From Acinetobacter sp. HR7 (GTDB lineage: Bacteria; Pseudomonadota; Gammaproteobacteria; Pseudomonadales; Moraxellaceae): DNA of 64,000 bases. Below the pieces are notes generated by a model. The model did not search any database. It saw only the letters and a list, made by a program, of their open reading frames with translations, and was not told where the DNA came from. Shown here piece by piece: positions 38,525 through 47,638 of this stretch (positions are counted from its first letter, which is position 1; every line of letters starts with the position of its first letter). The translations under genes and the position numbers were made by a program. The stretch covers positions 1 through 64,000 of the forward strand of contig NZ_JPQO01000215.1 in the NCBI RefSeq assembly GCF_000773685.1, in the 5' to 3' direction.

Positions 38525-39620
38525 GTGGAAATTAATCCTTATCTACTCCAGCTGAAAGACTTAAACGAACGTGGTCAAACACTACGGGGGTATCTTTGAC
38601 TACGATCTAAAAAAAGAGCGTTTAGAAGAGGTTCTCCGTGAATTAGAAGACCCGGCAATTTGGAATGACCAGAACCGTGCTCAAGCCATGGCCAAAGAAA
38701 AAGGTGAGCTTGAAAACGTGATCAATGTGCTGGATGGTCTTTCTACCCAATTAGAAGATGTGCAGGCGATGCTGGATCTGGCAGTTGAAGCCGATGATGA
38801 AAGCATGCTGGCAGATGTACAGGCTGAGCTGGATGCTGCAGAAGCGGAGCTGGCGAAACTGGAATTCCGCCGTATGTTCAGTAATCCGATGGATCCAAAT
38901 CCATGCTATGTGGATATTCAGGCGGGTTCAGGTGGTACCGAGGCACAGGACTGGGCATCGATGCTGCTACGTATGTACCTGCGCTGGATCGAACGTCATG
39001 GCTTTAAAGCTGATGTGATGGAAGTGTCTGATGGTGATGTCGCAGGTATTAAATCGGCAACCATCCGTGTAGAAGGTGAGTATGCCTATGGCTGGCTGCG
39101 TACTGAATCTGGTGTGCACCGTCTAGTTCGTAAATCGCCATTTGACTCAGGTAACCGCCGTCATACTTCATTCTCTGCTGTATTCGTATCACCTGAAGTC
39201 GATGACAATATTGAAATTGAAATCAATCCTTCAGATGTTCGTACCGATACTTACCGTGCATCTGGTGCAGGTGGTCAGCACATTAACAAAACTGACTCTG
39301 CGGTACGTCTGACTCACATTCCGACCGGTATCGTGGTCGCGTGTCAGAACCAGCGTTCACAACATGCCAACCGTGACCATGCCTGGAAGCAGTTACGTGC
39401 AAAACTCTATGAACTGGAGATGAGCAAACGTAATGAAGCGGCTCAAGCGCTGGAAGACTCCAAGTCTGACATCGGTTGGGGTAGCCAGATCCGTTCTTAT
39501 GTTCTGGATGACTCACGTATCAAAGACTTGCGTACTGGTGTAGAAAACTCCAACACTGGCGCTGTTCTGGATGGTGATCTGGACAAATTTATTGAAGCAA
39601 GCTTGAAACAAGGTCTGTAA
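38525..39620 (+). CDS. prfB: peptide chain release factor 2, with programmed +1 frameshift
   Basis: Recognises UGA and UAA stop codons and releases the finished peptide. The gene is in two frames. A first 24-codon part starts at GTG 38525, behind GAGAGAAA, and runs to an in-frame TGA at 38597-38599. The sequence CGGGGGTATCTTTGAC is the classic RF2 shift site: an internal Shine-Dalgarno-like GGGGG, then CTT TGA. Skipping one base continues as DYDLKK. The full product is 364 residues, matching RF2. The tripeptide anticodon SPF (RKSPFDSG) and the GGQ motif ([12 protein letters not shown]) are present. Low RF2 favours the shift, so the gene regulates itself. Confidence 0.96.
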
Positions 39621-39682
39621 GCAGGCCTTTCTAAATCCCTGCATAACAAAGTTGATACAGCCTAGAATATGTATATCTAAAA

Positions 39683-39713
39683 ATATCGATATATAAATCG
39701 AAAAAATACGATA
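39683..39713. promoter_or_regulatory. palindromic sites upstream of arsR-like gene
   Basis: ATATCGATAT (39683-39692) is a perfect palindrome. Next to it ATCG and CGAT frame an 8-base A-rich spacer. Together they lie about 60 bp before the ArsR-type gene, where an autoregulatory operator would be expected. Confidence 0.4.
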
Positions 39714-39765
39714 TACTGAAACAAATGCTGATTCAGCTTTGTTGCGCATGACATGTGATGTGACT

Positions 39766-40065
39766 ATGGATCTTGATCTGATTTTCAAAGCCTTGGCAAA
39801 TCCGACTCGCCGGCAAATTCTGCAATGGTTGAAAACACCAGAGCAGTATCTGTCTGCGGAAGAATGTGGTGGCTTTCAGCGTGGTGTATGCGCCGGGCAG
39901 ATTGAAAAACTTGGTCAGGTTTCCCAGTCCACCATGTCCAACCATCTGTCCGTGTTACAGCAGGCGGGTCTAATTACTGCCACCAAACACGGGCAATGGT
40001 CCTATTTCTCCCGCAATGAAGCCCTGATTCAGCAATATATCGAACATCTACAACAACACCTCTGA
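39766..40065 (+). CDS. ArsR-family transcriptional regulator
   Basis: A 99-residue winged-helix repressor. It opens MDLDLIFKALANPTRRQILQWL, the ArsR dimer and helix segment, and its recognition helix is in VSQSTMSNHLSVLQQAGLI. It lacks the ELCVCDL metal site of ArsR proper but carries C34 and C42 (EECGGFQRGVCAG), possibly sensing electrophiles or oxidants. The frame is open from 39739; the ATG at 39766 fits the family start. The flavin ene-reductase gene follows after 25 bp, so the pair is likely an operon repressed by this protein. Confidence 0.82.
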   Translation: MDLDLIFKALANPTRRQILQWLKTPEQYLSAEECGGFQRGVCAGQIEKLGQVSQSTMSNHLSVLQQAGLITATKHGQWSYFSRNEALIQQYIEHLQQHL

Positions 40066-40090
40066 GTCAAAACTCGAGGTCGGAGTCCGA

Positions 40091-41149
40091 ATGGCTGAAT
40101 TGAATTCTCCTCTCAAGCTCGGTGCGCTTGAGCTGAAAAACCGTGTCGTGATGGCACCGCTCACTCGCAGTCGTGCAACCGATGACCGTGTTCCAACGCC
40201 AATGATGGCAGAATACTATGCCCAGCGCGCCAGTGCCGGTCTGATCATTTCCGAAGCAACCGTGATTTCTGAAGAAGCCAATGGTTATCTGAATACTCCG
40301 GGACTGTTTACCGATGCGCAGGTCGAAGGTTGGAAGCTAGTAACTAAAGCCGTGCATGAGAAGGGCGGTTTGATCGTTGCCCAATTATGGCATGTGGGTC
40401 GTGTGTCGCATCCAGATTTGTTAAATGGAGAAATACCGGTATCAGCAAGTGCGGTACAACAGGCGGGGCATGTCAGCTTGCTACGTCCTAAGCGCCCTTA
40501 TGTCTTGCCACGTCCACTGGAAATTGCGGAAATTCATGCGATCACCGAGCAATACAGACAGGCAGCGATTCGTGCCAAAGAAGCTGGCTTTGATGGGGTA
40601 GAGTTGCATGCAGCCAATGGTTATCTGATTGACCAGTTCCTGCAAAGCAAAACCAACAAGCGTGAAGATGAGTACGGTGGTTCAGTTGAAAACCGTGCCC
40701 GTTTCCTGCTGGAAGTGATGGATGCGCTAATTGAAGTCTGGGGTGCCGATCGTGTTGGTGTACATCTAGCACCACGTGGTGATGAGCATGATATGGGTGA
40801 TAATGATCCACGTGAAACATTCGGCTATGTCATGGAGCAACTAGGTAAACGCAAGATTGCCTTCTTTTTTACTCGTGAATATCTAGCGGAAGACAGTATT
40901 TCTGAATACATGAAACAGCGTTCAGGCGGCGTACCCTATATTGCCAATATGCGTTTAAGTCGTGAGGATGCGATTGAACTATTAGCCTCTGGCAAGGCGG
41001 ATGCAGTCTCTTTTGGTAAGGCTTATATTGCTAACCCGGATTTGTATGAGCGCCTGCTGCAGAATGCGCCATTAAATGAGCTGAAAATGGAAAATATGAT
41101 CGGCAGTCAGACGGCTGAAGGTTATATTGATTACCCGGCTTTAGCTTAG
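40091..41149 (+). CDS. old yellow enzyme family ene-reductase (NemA-like)
   Basis: FMN-dependent NAD(P)H oxidoreductase of 352 residues. It has the OYE features LKNRVVMAPLTRSRA, the substrate-binding pair His/Asn in ELHAANGYLIDQF, and the R-x-D-x-YGGS loop in KREDEYGGSVENR. Such enzymes reduce activated alkenes, quinones, N-ethylmaleimide or nitrate esters. In E. coli nemA is controlled by the TetR-type NemR; here the neighbour is an ArsR-type regulator instead. A 9-bp inverted repeat shortly downstream probably ends the transcript. Confidence 0.9.
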   Translation: MAELNSPLKLGALELKNRVVMAPLTRSRATDDRVPTPMMAEYYAQRASAGLIISEATVISEEANGYLNTPGLFTDAQVEGWKLVTKAVHEKGGLIVAQLWHVGRVSHPDLLNGEIPVSASAVQQAGHVSLLRPKRPYVLPRPLEIAEIHAITEQYRQAAIRAKEAGFDGVELHAANGYLIDQFLQSKTNKREDEYGGSVENRARFLLEVMDALIEVWGADRVGVHLAPRGDEHDMGDNDPRETFGYVMEQLGKRKIAFFFTREYLAEDSISEYMKQRSGGVPYIANMRLSREDAIELLASGKADAVSFGKAYIANPDLYERLLQNAPLNELKMENMIGSQTAEGYIDYPALA

Positions 41150-41176
41150 TTAATTTTTCCGTTTAAAAATAATCCT

Positions 41177-41208
41177 GAGCCACAGTGATTAACATGTTGC
41201 TGTGGCTC
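41177..41208 (+). terminator. inverted repeat between the ene-reductase gene and waaA
   Basis: GAGCCACAG and CTGTGGCTC pair perfectly around a 14-base loop. The following TGTTATATT is a weak T tract. The repeat overlaps the longest possible waaA reading frame, which bears on the waaA start. Confidence 0.55.
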
Positions 41209-41247
41209 TGTTATATTCAGCCGATTGAAAGGAATTCGGTAAAGCAT

Positions 41248-42528
41248 TTGGCAACTCCATTTTGGTATAACGCAGCACTGGCACTCATCAAGCCTTTATA
41301 TCAGTCACGTATTCGCAAGCGTGCGGAAAGTCCTGAACAACTGCAACAGGAACTGCTTGAGCGTTTTGGTCCGTTTCAAACACCAAAAAATCAACATGCC
41401 ATCTGGTTTCATGTGGTCTCGGTTGGAGAGACCAATGCTGCGCAGCCCTTGATTGAACATTATTTAAAAGCCGGTTATCCGGTACTGGTCACCAATACCA
41501 CCAAAACCGGTCAGGCTCGTGCAAAATCATTATTTTTAAAAGAGCCTTATTTAAATCTTTTTCAGGCAGTGTATTTACCTGCCGATCAAAAAACTCTGAT
41601 CCGAGATTTTTATCAGAAATATCAGCCGAAATTACTGCTGCTGATGGAAACTGAACTGTGGCCGAATTTGATTGATCAAGCGCAGAATTTTAACGTCCCA
41701 TGTTTGTTACTCAATGCCCGTCTTTCAGAAAAATCTGCCAAGGGCTATGGCAAGGTCAAAGGCCTGACACGTGGTATGCTCAGTTCAATGCGACAGTTAT
41801 TGGCCCAAGATATTGCAACTCAACAGCGTTATATTACTCTAGGGATGTCCCCTGAAAAAACGCAGGTGTTGGGGAACATCAAGTTTGATATTACTGCACC
41901 AGAGCAGTTTATTGAGCGTGCTGAACAGTTAAAACAGGATTGGGGATTACAGGGCCGTAAAATTATTACTCTGGCCAGTACCCATGTACCTGAAGAACAG
42001 CAGCTGATGGTTGAATTGAAAGCAGCTTTAGATGCTGATTCAAGCTTACTGTGTATTGTTGTGCCAAGACATCCAGAGCGTTTTGAGGAAGTGTTTCAGG
42101 CAGCGCAGGCTTTAAATTTACGTACCCAGCGCCGTAGCTTAGGACAGACAGTTGAAGTGGATACTCAGATTTATCTGGCAGATTCGATGGGCGAGATGTG
42201 GCTGTGGTATGCCTTAAGCCAGGCTTGTTATGTTGGTGGTTCTTTAAATGAGCCAGGTGGTGGGCATAATATTCTGGAGCCGATTGCACTAAATGTGCCG
42301 ACGATTTTGGGCAAGAATTATTTTAATTTCCAGACTATTGTTGATGAGTTTGTGGCAGCCCAAGCGGTGGAAGTAGTGGAGGACGCCAAGCAGGCTGCTG
42401 AGACCTTACTGAAAATTTTAAACAGTTCAGTAAAAGCAGAAAGTTTGAATGCTGCTGCACAAAAGATTATGCAGCAGAATCGAGGTTCATTGGCAAAGCA
42501 TATTCAGGTGATTGATCAATATCTTTAA
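41248..42528 (+). CDS. waaA: 3-deoxy-D-manno-octulosonic acid (Kdo) transferase
   Basis: Adds Kdo to lipid A precursor at the inner membrane. The GT-B fold shows NAAQPLIEHYLKAGYPVLVTNTTKTG and LLMETELWPNLI in the first half. The C-terminal donor site has YVGGSLNEPGGGHNILEP. The frame is open from 41185, with an ATG at 41194, but that ATG lies inside an inverted repeat. Homology seems to begin near ATPFWYNAALALIKPLY, so a TTG at 41248 is my choice, with only a distant AAGGA. The start is uncertain; the product is not. Confidence 0.9.
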   Translation: MATPFWYNAALALIKPLYQSRIRKRAESPEQLQQELLERFGPFQTPKNQHAIWFHVVSVGETNAAQPLIEHYLKAGYPVLVTNTTKTGQARAKSLFLKEPYLNLFQAVYLPADQKTLIRDFYQKYQPKLLLLMETELWPNLIDQAQNFNVPCLLLNARLSEKSAKGYGKVKGLTRGMLSSMRQLLAQDIATQQRYITLGMSPEKTQVLGNIKFDITAPEQFIERAEQLKQDWGLQGRKIITLASTHVPEEQQLMVELKAALDADSSLLCIVVPRHPERFEEVFQAAQALNLRTQRRSLGQTVEVDTQIYLADSMGEMWLWYALSQACYVGGSLNEPGGGHNILEPIALNVPTILGKNYFNFQTIVDEFVAAQAVEVVEDAKQAAETLLKILNSSVKAESLNAAAQKIMQQNRGSLAKHIQVIDQYL

Positions 42529-42900
42529 AAATTAAAGTTGCATCGTAGAACAATCTTTTTGTGGGAACGGTTGAGTTGCGATTTTTAATTATTTAAGTTG
42601 CATTATACCCTAATTTTACAGGATAAGTTCTTCAATCATTTGTCGGAATTCTCTACTTTTCAGAGATGAAAAGTAGCAAAAATCTTTTGCAGCACTGAAG
42701 GTACTTCCTGAGTATTTTTTAAAGCACTGCTTTTAAAAAATACGCTAGCCAGCACCGCGGGCGACATCCCTGTCGCCGATCTGGTAGCAAATGTTTAATT
42801 GAATTCGTATTTATAAGAATCTAGTGGTTCGCTTTGCCTATAATCTTAGTTTTATGATTCAGAAACTTAACCTTCTTTCTATTTTGGTTTTAATTCCTTT
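42529..42900. other. intergenic region with modular hairpin element
   Basis: A 372-bp gap between two plus-strand genes. It contains the hairpin cluster described at 42653-42777 and otherwise no gene I can support. Confidence 0.5.
42653..42777. repeat. intergenic modular hairpin element, copy A
   Basis: Successive inverted repeats: CTACTTTTC / GAAAAGTAG with a 6-base loop (42653-42676), GCAAAAATCTTTTGC, a longer AT-rich repeat (42712-42743) and GGCGACA-TCCC-TGTCGCC (42760-42777). The order and sizes parallel the element at 48891, although stem sequences differ. No coding role is seen. Confidence 0.6.
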
Positions 42901-43614
42901 ATGAATATCGTCCTTCTTGATCCCCGCCAAACTGAATCTGAGCTGTGGTCAATCAGTTCCAAGCGGCAATTGGAGCATCTACAACAGCATCTGGAGATTC
43001 AAGTGGGGGATACACTGAAAGTCGGGATTCGGGAGGGAAAACGTTATCTCACAGAAATTGTCGAGATCACCGAAAAAGTAGTTCGGTTAAAACCCTTGCA
43101 GGAAGAGCGAGTTCCAGCCAAATTGCCAGTAACTTTAATTGTGGCTTTACCACGGCCTAAAGTGCTACGCCGTTTGATTATGGATGCTGTGACATTAGGG
43201 GTAGAAAAGATCATCTTGCTGCATAGCTATCGGGTGGATAAAAGTTACTGGCAGACGCCATTTTTGCAGCAGTTGGATCATTATGTACAACTCGGGCTGG
43301 AACAGGCAGGGGACACTATTGCCCCACAGATTGAGTTGTATAAACGCTTTAAACCTTTTGTCGAAGATGTGCTGCCTACCTTGATCAGTACCGAGCGACC
43401 TGCCTATGTCGCGCATCCTTATACCGACAATAAAATGCCCTATGCGATTGAGCATCCGTGTACGGTAGTGATTGGTCCAGAGGGTGGTTTTATTCCGTAT
43501 GAGGTGGATCTGCTCATAAAAAACGGCTGCCAGGCAGTGAGCCTTGGCAACCGTATTATCCGTACTGAAACGGTAATTCCTTATGTCTTAGGTCGTATGT
43601 TTAGCACGTGCTGA
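42901..43614 (+). CDS. rsmE: 16S rRNA (uracil-1498-N3)-methyltransferase
   Basis: SPOUT-fold methyltransferase that modifies U1498 of 16S rRNA using S-adenosylmethionine. It has 237 residues. The C-terminal knot motifs are VIGPEGGFIPYE and SLGNRIIRTETVIPYVL. The N-terminal PUA-like domain is present. Its last 27 bases overlap the end of the convergent MscS gene. Confidence 0.94.
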   Translation: MNIVLLDPRQTESELWSISSKRQLEHLQQHLEIQVGDTLKVGIREGKRYLTEIVEITEKVVRLKPLQEERVPAKLPVTLIVALPRPKVLRRLIMDAVTLGVEKIILLHSYRVDKSYWQTPFLQQLDHYVQLGLEQAGDTIAPQIELYKRFKPFVEDVLPTLISTERPAYVAHPYTDNKMPYAIEHPCTVVIGPEGGFIPYEVDLLIKNGCQAVSLGNRIIRTETVIPYVLGRMFSTC

Positions 43615-44565
43615 GACATCTTCGCCGCCACCACGATAGACTTTCACTTCCTGTACCGGATATGGAATGGAAATGTCATGTTCAGCAAAGGCTTGGATGA
43701 TATGTTCCTGAACGGTACTGACCGAATTACCGATAGTCGATTCATCCGTATTTACCCACCAAGTCACGGTCAGATTAATGGAGAAGTCAGCCAGTTCAGT
43801 CACATTCACACTAAACGCGGGTTGGCTAAGAATAGTCTGATCTTTATCCAGAATCGCCATGATGATGTCTTTGGCTTTTTGTACATCATCTTCATAACCA
43901 ATACCGACCACAAACTGGCAACGGCGGTGTGGATAGGCAGTATTCACGGTTACTGCGCTAGTATACACAGTTGCATTTGGAATCACGATACGGCGACCAT
44001 CGGGTGAGCGTAAGAACGTTGCACGGATCTGAATGTCTTCCACGGTACCTTCCATGCCGGAAACAATAATGCTATCGCCGATTTTGAACGGTTCACCGAG
44101 CAGGATCAGTACCCCAGAAAGCAGGTTCTGGAAAATGTCCTTGAAGGCAAAACCGATTGCCACCGAACCAATCCCCAAGGCACTCATCAGCTGGCCTGGC
44201 GTAAAGCCAGGAATGGCGATAACCATGGCAATCAGGAAGCCGATAAAAATAATTGCGGAGCTACCGACACGGTTCAGGACCAGTACCAGATTCTGTTTAC
44301 TGTAACTGCGCTCACTAATGGCTTTGCGCACAAATAGTTTAAACAGTTTCGACAGCAGATAAAAAATGCTGAACATCACCAGAGCGATACAGATATAAGG
44401 CAGGCGCTCCCAGAATGCCTCAATAAATTTATCGACGGTTGAGTACGCATCGTTATATTTTGCCGTGTGCTCAATGACGGTCTGAGCGGTTTTTTCCGTT
44501 GCCTGTTGCAACAGTTCAGTTGTCCCTTCAGTCACCTGGTTTAGAGCATTTTCTTTTTCAGCCAC
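43588..44565 (-). CDS. MscS-family mechanosensitive channel
   Basis: Small-conductance channel of 325 residues that opens under membrane tension in osmotic downshock. A soluble N-terminal helix of about 50 residues precedes three membrane helices. The pore helix contains ALGIGSVAIGFAFKDIFQNLLSG, then the beta domain GEPFKIGDSI and IPNATVYTS, both standard. The start is GTG with GGGA upstream. Its 3' end overlaps the rsmE 3' end by 27 bp on the other strand. Confidence 0.92.
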   Translation of the reverse strand: MAEKENALNQVTEGTTELLQQATEKTAQTVIEHTAKYNDAYSTVDKFIEAFWERLPYICIALVMFSIFYLLSKLFKLFVRKAISERSYSKQNLVLVLNRVGSSAIIFIGFLIAMVIAIPGFTPGQLMSALGIGSVAIGFAFKDIFQNLLSGVLILLGEPFKIGDSIIVSGMEGTVEDIQIRATFLRSPDGRRIVIPNATVYTSAVTVNTAYPHRRCQFVVGIGYEDDVQKAKDIIMAILDKDQTILSQPAFSVNVTELADFSINLTVTWWVNTDESTIGNSVSTVQEHIIQAFAEHDISIPYPVQEVKVYRGGGEDVSARAKHTT

Positions 44566-44671
44566 GAGTATCCCGATTTTAAAAAATTCGCGTTATTTTG
44601 CTTGATTTTTACAGTGAACTTAATAGAAAGTTGCACAGCCCTTGCGGGTGGTAGCAAAACTTAACATAAGT

Positions 44672-45256
44672 TTAAAAATATTCTGTGCCTTTCTGGATCA
44701 CTTCCTGCGGGCTTTCCAGCTCACCGCTGCCCATCATAAAGGACACCACACTGCTGGCCGCAAACAGGCTGAGTACAGTGAGCAGAATCATCAGCCAGGC
44801 CAAGATTTTTTCCCAGACCGCAGCCGGACGTGGTAGCCCAAAACGGTTATGTCCCGGTGTACCAGCCGCCAGTAGTAGATAAAAAATAAAGAAAATATTT
44901 ACTACTGGAATCAATATTAGCAACATCAGCCAGCCGGATTTATCTAAGTCATGCAGGCGGCGTGCCACCACAACAATATAAAAATAGATATAGAACACCA
45001 CCAGCAACAGGTACCCCAGACCTCCTAGACCGGTCACGGCATTTACGACCTGCTGATTATCTAGCGACAAGGTGGTCAGGCTGAACATACCGCTAACCAG
45101 GCTTAAGGCAATCGAAGCAAAAAAGAAAATGATATTTAGGAAAGCGTACCAGCCGATAAAGCTGAGACGGCCAAAGCGGCCTTCCAGTGACAGCGGATTG
45201 TCATTGGCGGACGCCGGAGGGCGGGAGAAAAAGGGCGAAGTATCTTTAGAGTTCAT
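44672..45256 (-). CDS. DUF805 membrane protein
   Basis: A 194-residue inner-membrane protein with about four helices. It opens with LSLEGRFGRLSFIGWYAFLNI, the characteristic start of DUF805 proteins, and has the RRLHDLDKSGWLML segment between helices 2 and 3. Function is unknown for the family. A short tail after the last helix reaches EVIQKGTEYF. It precedes the MscS gene on the same strand by 106 bp. Confidence 0.88.
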   Translation of the reverse strand: MNSKDTSPFFSRPPASANDNPLSLEGRFGRLSFIGWYAFLNIIFFFASIALSLVSGMFSLTTLSLDNQQVVNAVTGLGGLGYLLLVVFYIYFYIVVVARRLHDLDKSGWLMLLILIPVVNIFFIFYLLLAAGTPGHNRFGLPRPAAVWEKILAWLMILLTVLSLFAASSVVSFMMGSGELESPQEVIQKGTEYF

Positions 45257-45414
45257 GGGCTGAGCCAGTAGTAATCCAGTCGGAACAGGCAGGCATTTTT
45301 GTCTGCATGAAAGTATAAAAATTCAGCACTATTATAGAATTAAATCGGACTATGAGATACGAAAATTAGACAGGAATATGTTGGATTCGCCTGTAAAGCT
45401 ATGTTTTAAATGGA

Positions 45415-45435
45415 TTGATCAGAATACGACCAAAG
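45415..45435 (+). promoter_or_regulatory. candidate CrbR binding site upstream of acs
   Basis: TTGATCA (45415-45421) and ACGACCAAAG (45426-45435) both recur before the actP operon. A promoter follows 14 bp later: TTGAAA (45450-45455), 17 bases, then GATTAT (45473-45478). The site would sit about 50-60 bp before the transcription start, a usual place for an activator. Confidence 0.55.
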
Positions 45436-45549
45436 CATGATTGTCCAACTTGAAATAAGCAGTTCATACTGCGATTATGCATAAAAAACAATCAATAAAG
45501 TGGCATGAACCTCTCGTGATGAGATGGAAGAAGATCAAGGAAGTAAAGA

Positions 45550-47493
45550 ATGAAAGAGATCTATCCTGTACCAGAAGAATTCAAGAAAACCGCACGGACC
45601 ACCGAGGCTGAATATTTTGAACGTTATAAACGTTCTATTGAAGAGCCGGATGTGTTCTGGACCGAACAGGCTCAGCGCCTCGACTGGATCAAGCCATTTA
45701 GCAAAGTCAAAGATACCAGTTTTGATAAAGACAATTTCAAGATCGAGTGGTTTGCTGATGGTCAGCTGAATGTGAGTGCCAACTGTCTGGATCGACATCT
45801 GAAAGAACATCCGTATAAGCCGGCGATTATCTGGGAAGGCGACCATCCCTCCCGTCACAAGATTATTTCCTTTCATGAGCTATATGATGAAACCTGCCGC
45901 TTTGCCAATGTACTGAAAAAGAACGGGATTAAAAAAGGTGATCGCGTCGTATTGTATATGCCAATGGTCTCTGAAGCGGCGATAGCCATGCTGGCCTGTG
46001 CCCGTATTGGTGCGGTGCACTGTGTCGTGTTCGGTGGTTTCTCTCCAGACTCATTGGCCAGCCGAATTGAAGACAGTCAGGCGAAAATGGTGATTACTGC
46101 AGACTCGGGTATGCGCGGCGGCAAGCAGATTCCACTGAAAGCCAATGTGGACGAAGCACTGAAATTGCCAGGAACTGAGTCGGTACAGAACGTGATCGTG
46201 GTCCACCGGACTGGTAACCCGATTGAAATGAAGGAAGGTCGTGACCTGTGGTATCACATGGAAATCATGACCGTGAATGAAATCTGCCCGCCAGAGCCGA
46301 TGAATGCGGAAGATCCGCTGTTTATCCTGTATACCTCAGGTTCAACAGGGAAACCGAAAGGGGTGCTGCATACCACCGGTGGTTATCTCACTTATGTAAA
46401 CTGCAGTTTCCGTGAAGTCTTTGATATTAAACAGGATGATGTGTTCTGGTGTACTGCCGATGTGGGCTGGATTACTGGGCATTCTTATGTGCTCTATGGT
46501 CCACTGTCTAATGGTACCACTACCCTGATGTTTGAAGGTGTGCCGCAATATCCGACCTGGGCACGTACCGGGCATATCGTCGACAAGCACAATGTCACTA
46601 TTCTCTATACCGCGCCAACTGCGATTCGCGCCATGATGCGTGAAGGCGATGCTTTCGTGCGTGAAAGTGACCGCAGCAGTCTGCGTCTACTCGGTTCGGT
46701 GGGTGAGCCGATCAATCCAGAAGCTTGGAACTGGTACTACAGTGTTGTAGGCGAAAGCCGCTGTCCGATCGTGGATACCTGGTGGCAGACCGAAACCGGT
46801 GGTTTCATGATCACACCATTGCCGGGTGCAACGGATCTGAAACCCGGTTCAGCGACACGACCATTCTTTGGGGTTCAGCCTGCGATTGTGGATGCTGAAG
46901 GCAAGGAGTTGGAAGGTGCAGCCGAAGGCAATCTGGTGATCAAGGATTCCTGGCCAGGTCAGATGCGCACCATCTGGGGGGATCCAGAACGCTTTATTGA
47001 GGCCTATTTCTCGACTTATCCGGGGACTTATTTTACCGGTGACGGCGCGCGCCGTGATGAAGATGGTTATTACTGGATTACCGGCCGTGTTGATGACGTG
47101 CTGAATGTATCCGGACACCGTCTGGGTACGGCGGAAATTGAAAGTGCACTGGTGGCACATGAAGCGGTTGCTGAAGCGGCTGTAGTCGGTATGCCGCACG
47201 ACATCAAAGGACAGGGCATTTGTGCTTTTGTGACGCTGCAGGCTGGTACGGAAAGCGCAGAGGAGTTGCGTGCTGAGCTGGTGGCCTGGGTACGTAAGAT
47301 ACTTGGACCGGTCGCGACCCCGGATGCTCTGCACTGGGCACCGGCATTACCGAAGACCCGTTCTGGCAAAATCATGCGCCGGATTTTGAGAAAAATAGCG
47401 GCGAATGAGTTGGATAGCCTTGGCGATACCTCGACTTTAGCCGAACCACAGGTAGTCGATAACCTGATTGCTGAAGTGCAAAGAAAAGCTTAA
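45550..47493 (+). CDS. acs: acetyl-CoA synthetase (AMP-forming)
   Basis: Activates acetate to acetyl-CoA through acetyl-AMP. It has 647 residues. The AMP-binding loop is [14 protein letters not shown], the hinge region includes [21 protein letters not shown], and [14 protein letters not shown] carries the lysine that is regulated by acetylation in related enzymes. GGAAG is placed for the ATG. The upstream motif shared with actP, together with crbS/crbR 6-13 kb away, points to acetate-switch control. Confidence 0.97.
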   Translation: MKEIYPVPEEFKKTARTTEAEYFERYKRSIEEPDVFWTEQAQRLDWIKPFSKVKDTSFDKDNFKIEWFADGQLNVSANCLDRHLKEHPYKPAIIWEGDHPSRHKIISFHELYDETCRFANVLKKNGIKKGDRVVLYMPMVSEAAIAMLACARIGAVHCVVFGGFSPDSLASRIEDSQAKMVITADSGMRGGKQIPLKANVDEALKLPGTESVQNVIVVHRTGNPIEMKEGRDLWYHMEIMTVNEICPPEPMNAEDPLFILYTSGSTGKPKGVLHTTGGYLTYVNCSFREVFDIKQDDVFWCTADVGWITGHSYVLYGPLSNGTTTLMFEGVPQYPTWARTGHIVDKHNVTILYTAPTAIRAMMREGDAFVRESDRSSLRLLGSVGEPINPEAWNWYYSVVGESRCPIVDTWWQTETGGFMITPLPGATDLKPGSATRPFFGVQPAIVDAEGKELEGAAEGNLVIKDSWPGQMRTIWGDPERFIEAYFSTYPGTYFTGDGARRDEDGYYWITGRVDDVLNVSGHRLGTAEIESALVAHEAVAEAAVVGMPHDIKGQGICAFVTLQAGTESAEELRAELVAWVRKILGPVATPDALHWAPALPKTRSGKIMRRILRKIAANELDSLGDTSTLAEPQVVDNLIAEVQRKA

Positions 47494-47510
47494 ATATTTT
47501 AAATTCAATT

Positions 47511-47541
47511 AAATACCGGCTACGATCAGCCGGTATTTTTA
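47511..47541 (+). terminator. intrinsic terminator of acs
   Basis: AAATACCGGCT / AGCCGGTATTT is a perfect 11-bp stem with loop ACGATC, followed by T residues. Confidence 0.93.
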
Positions 47542-47638
47542 TATCATTAATAAGCTCTGCATGCTTTCGGATATAGCCTGGAAGTTTGATCTGTTAAGCT
47601 TCTGACATGCTGTAGAGAGCTGAAATGAGTACACAATA

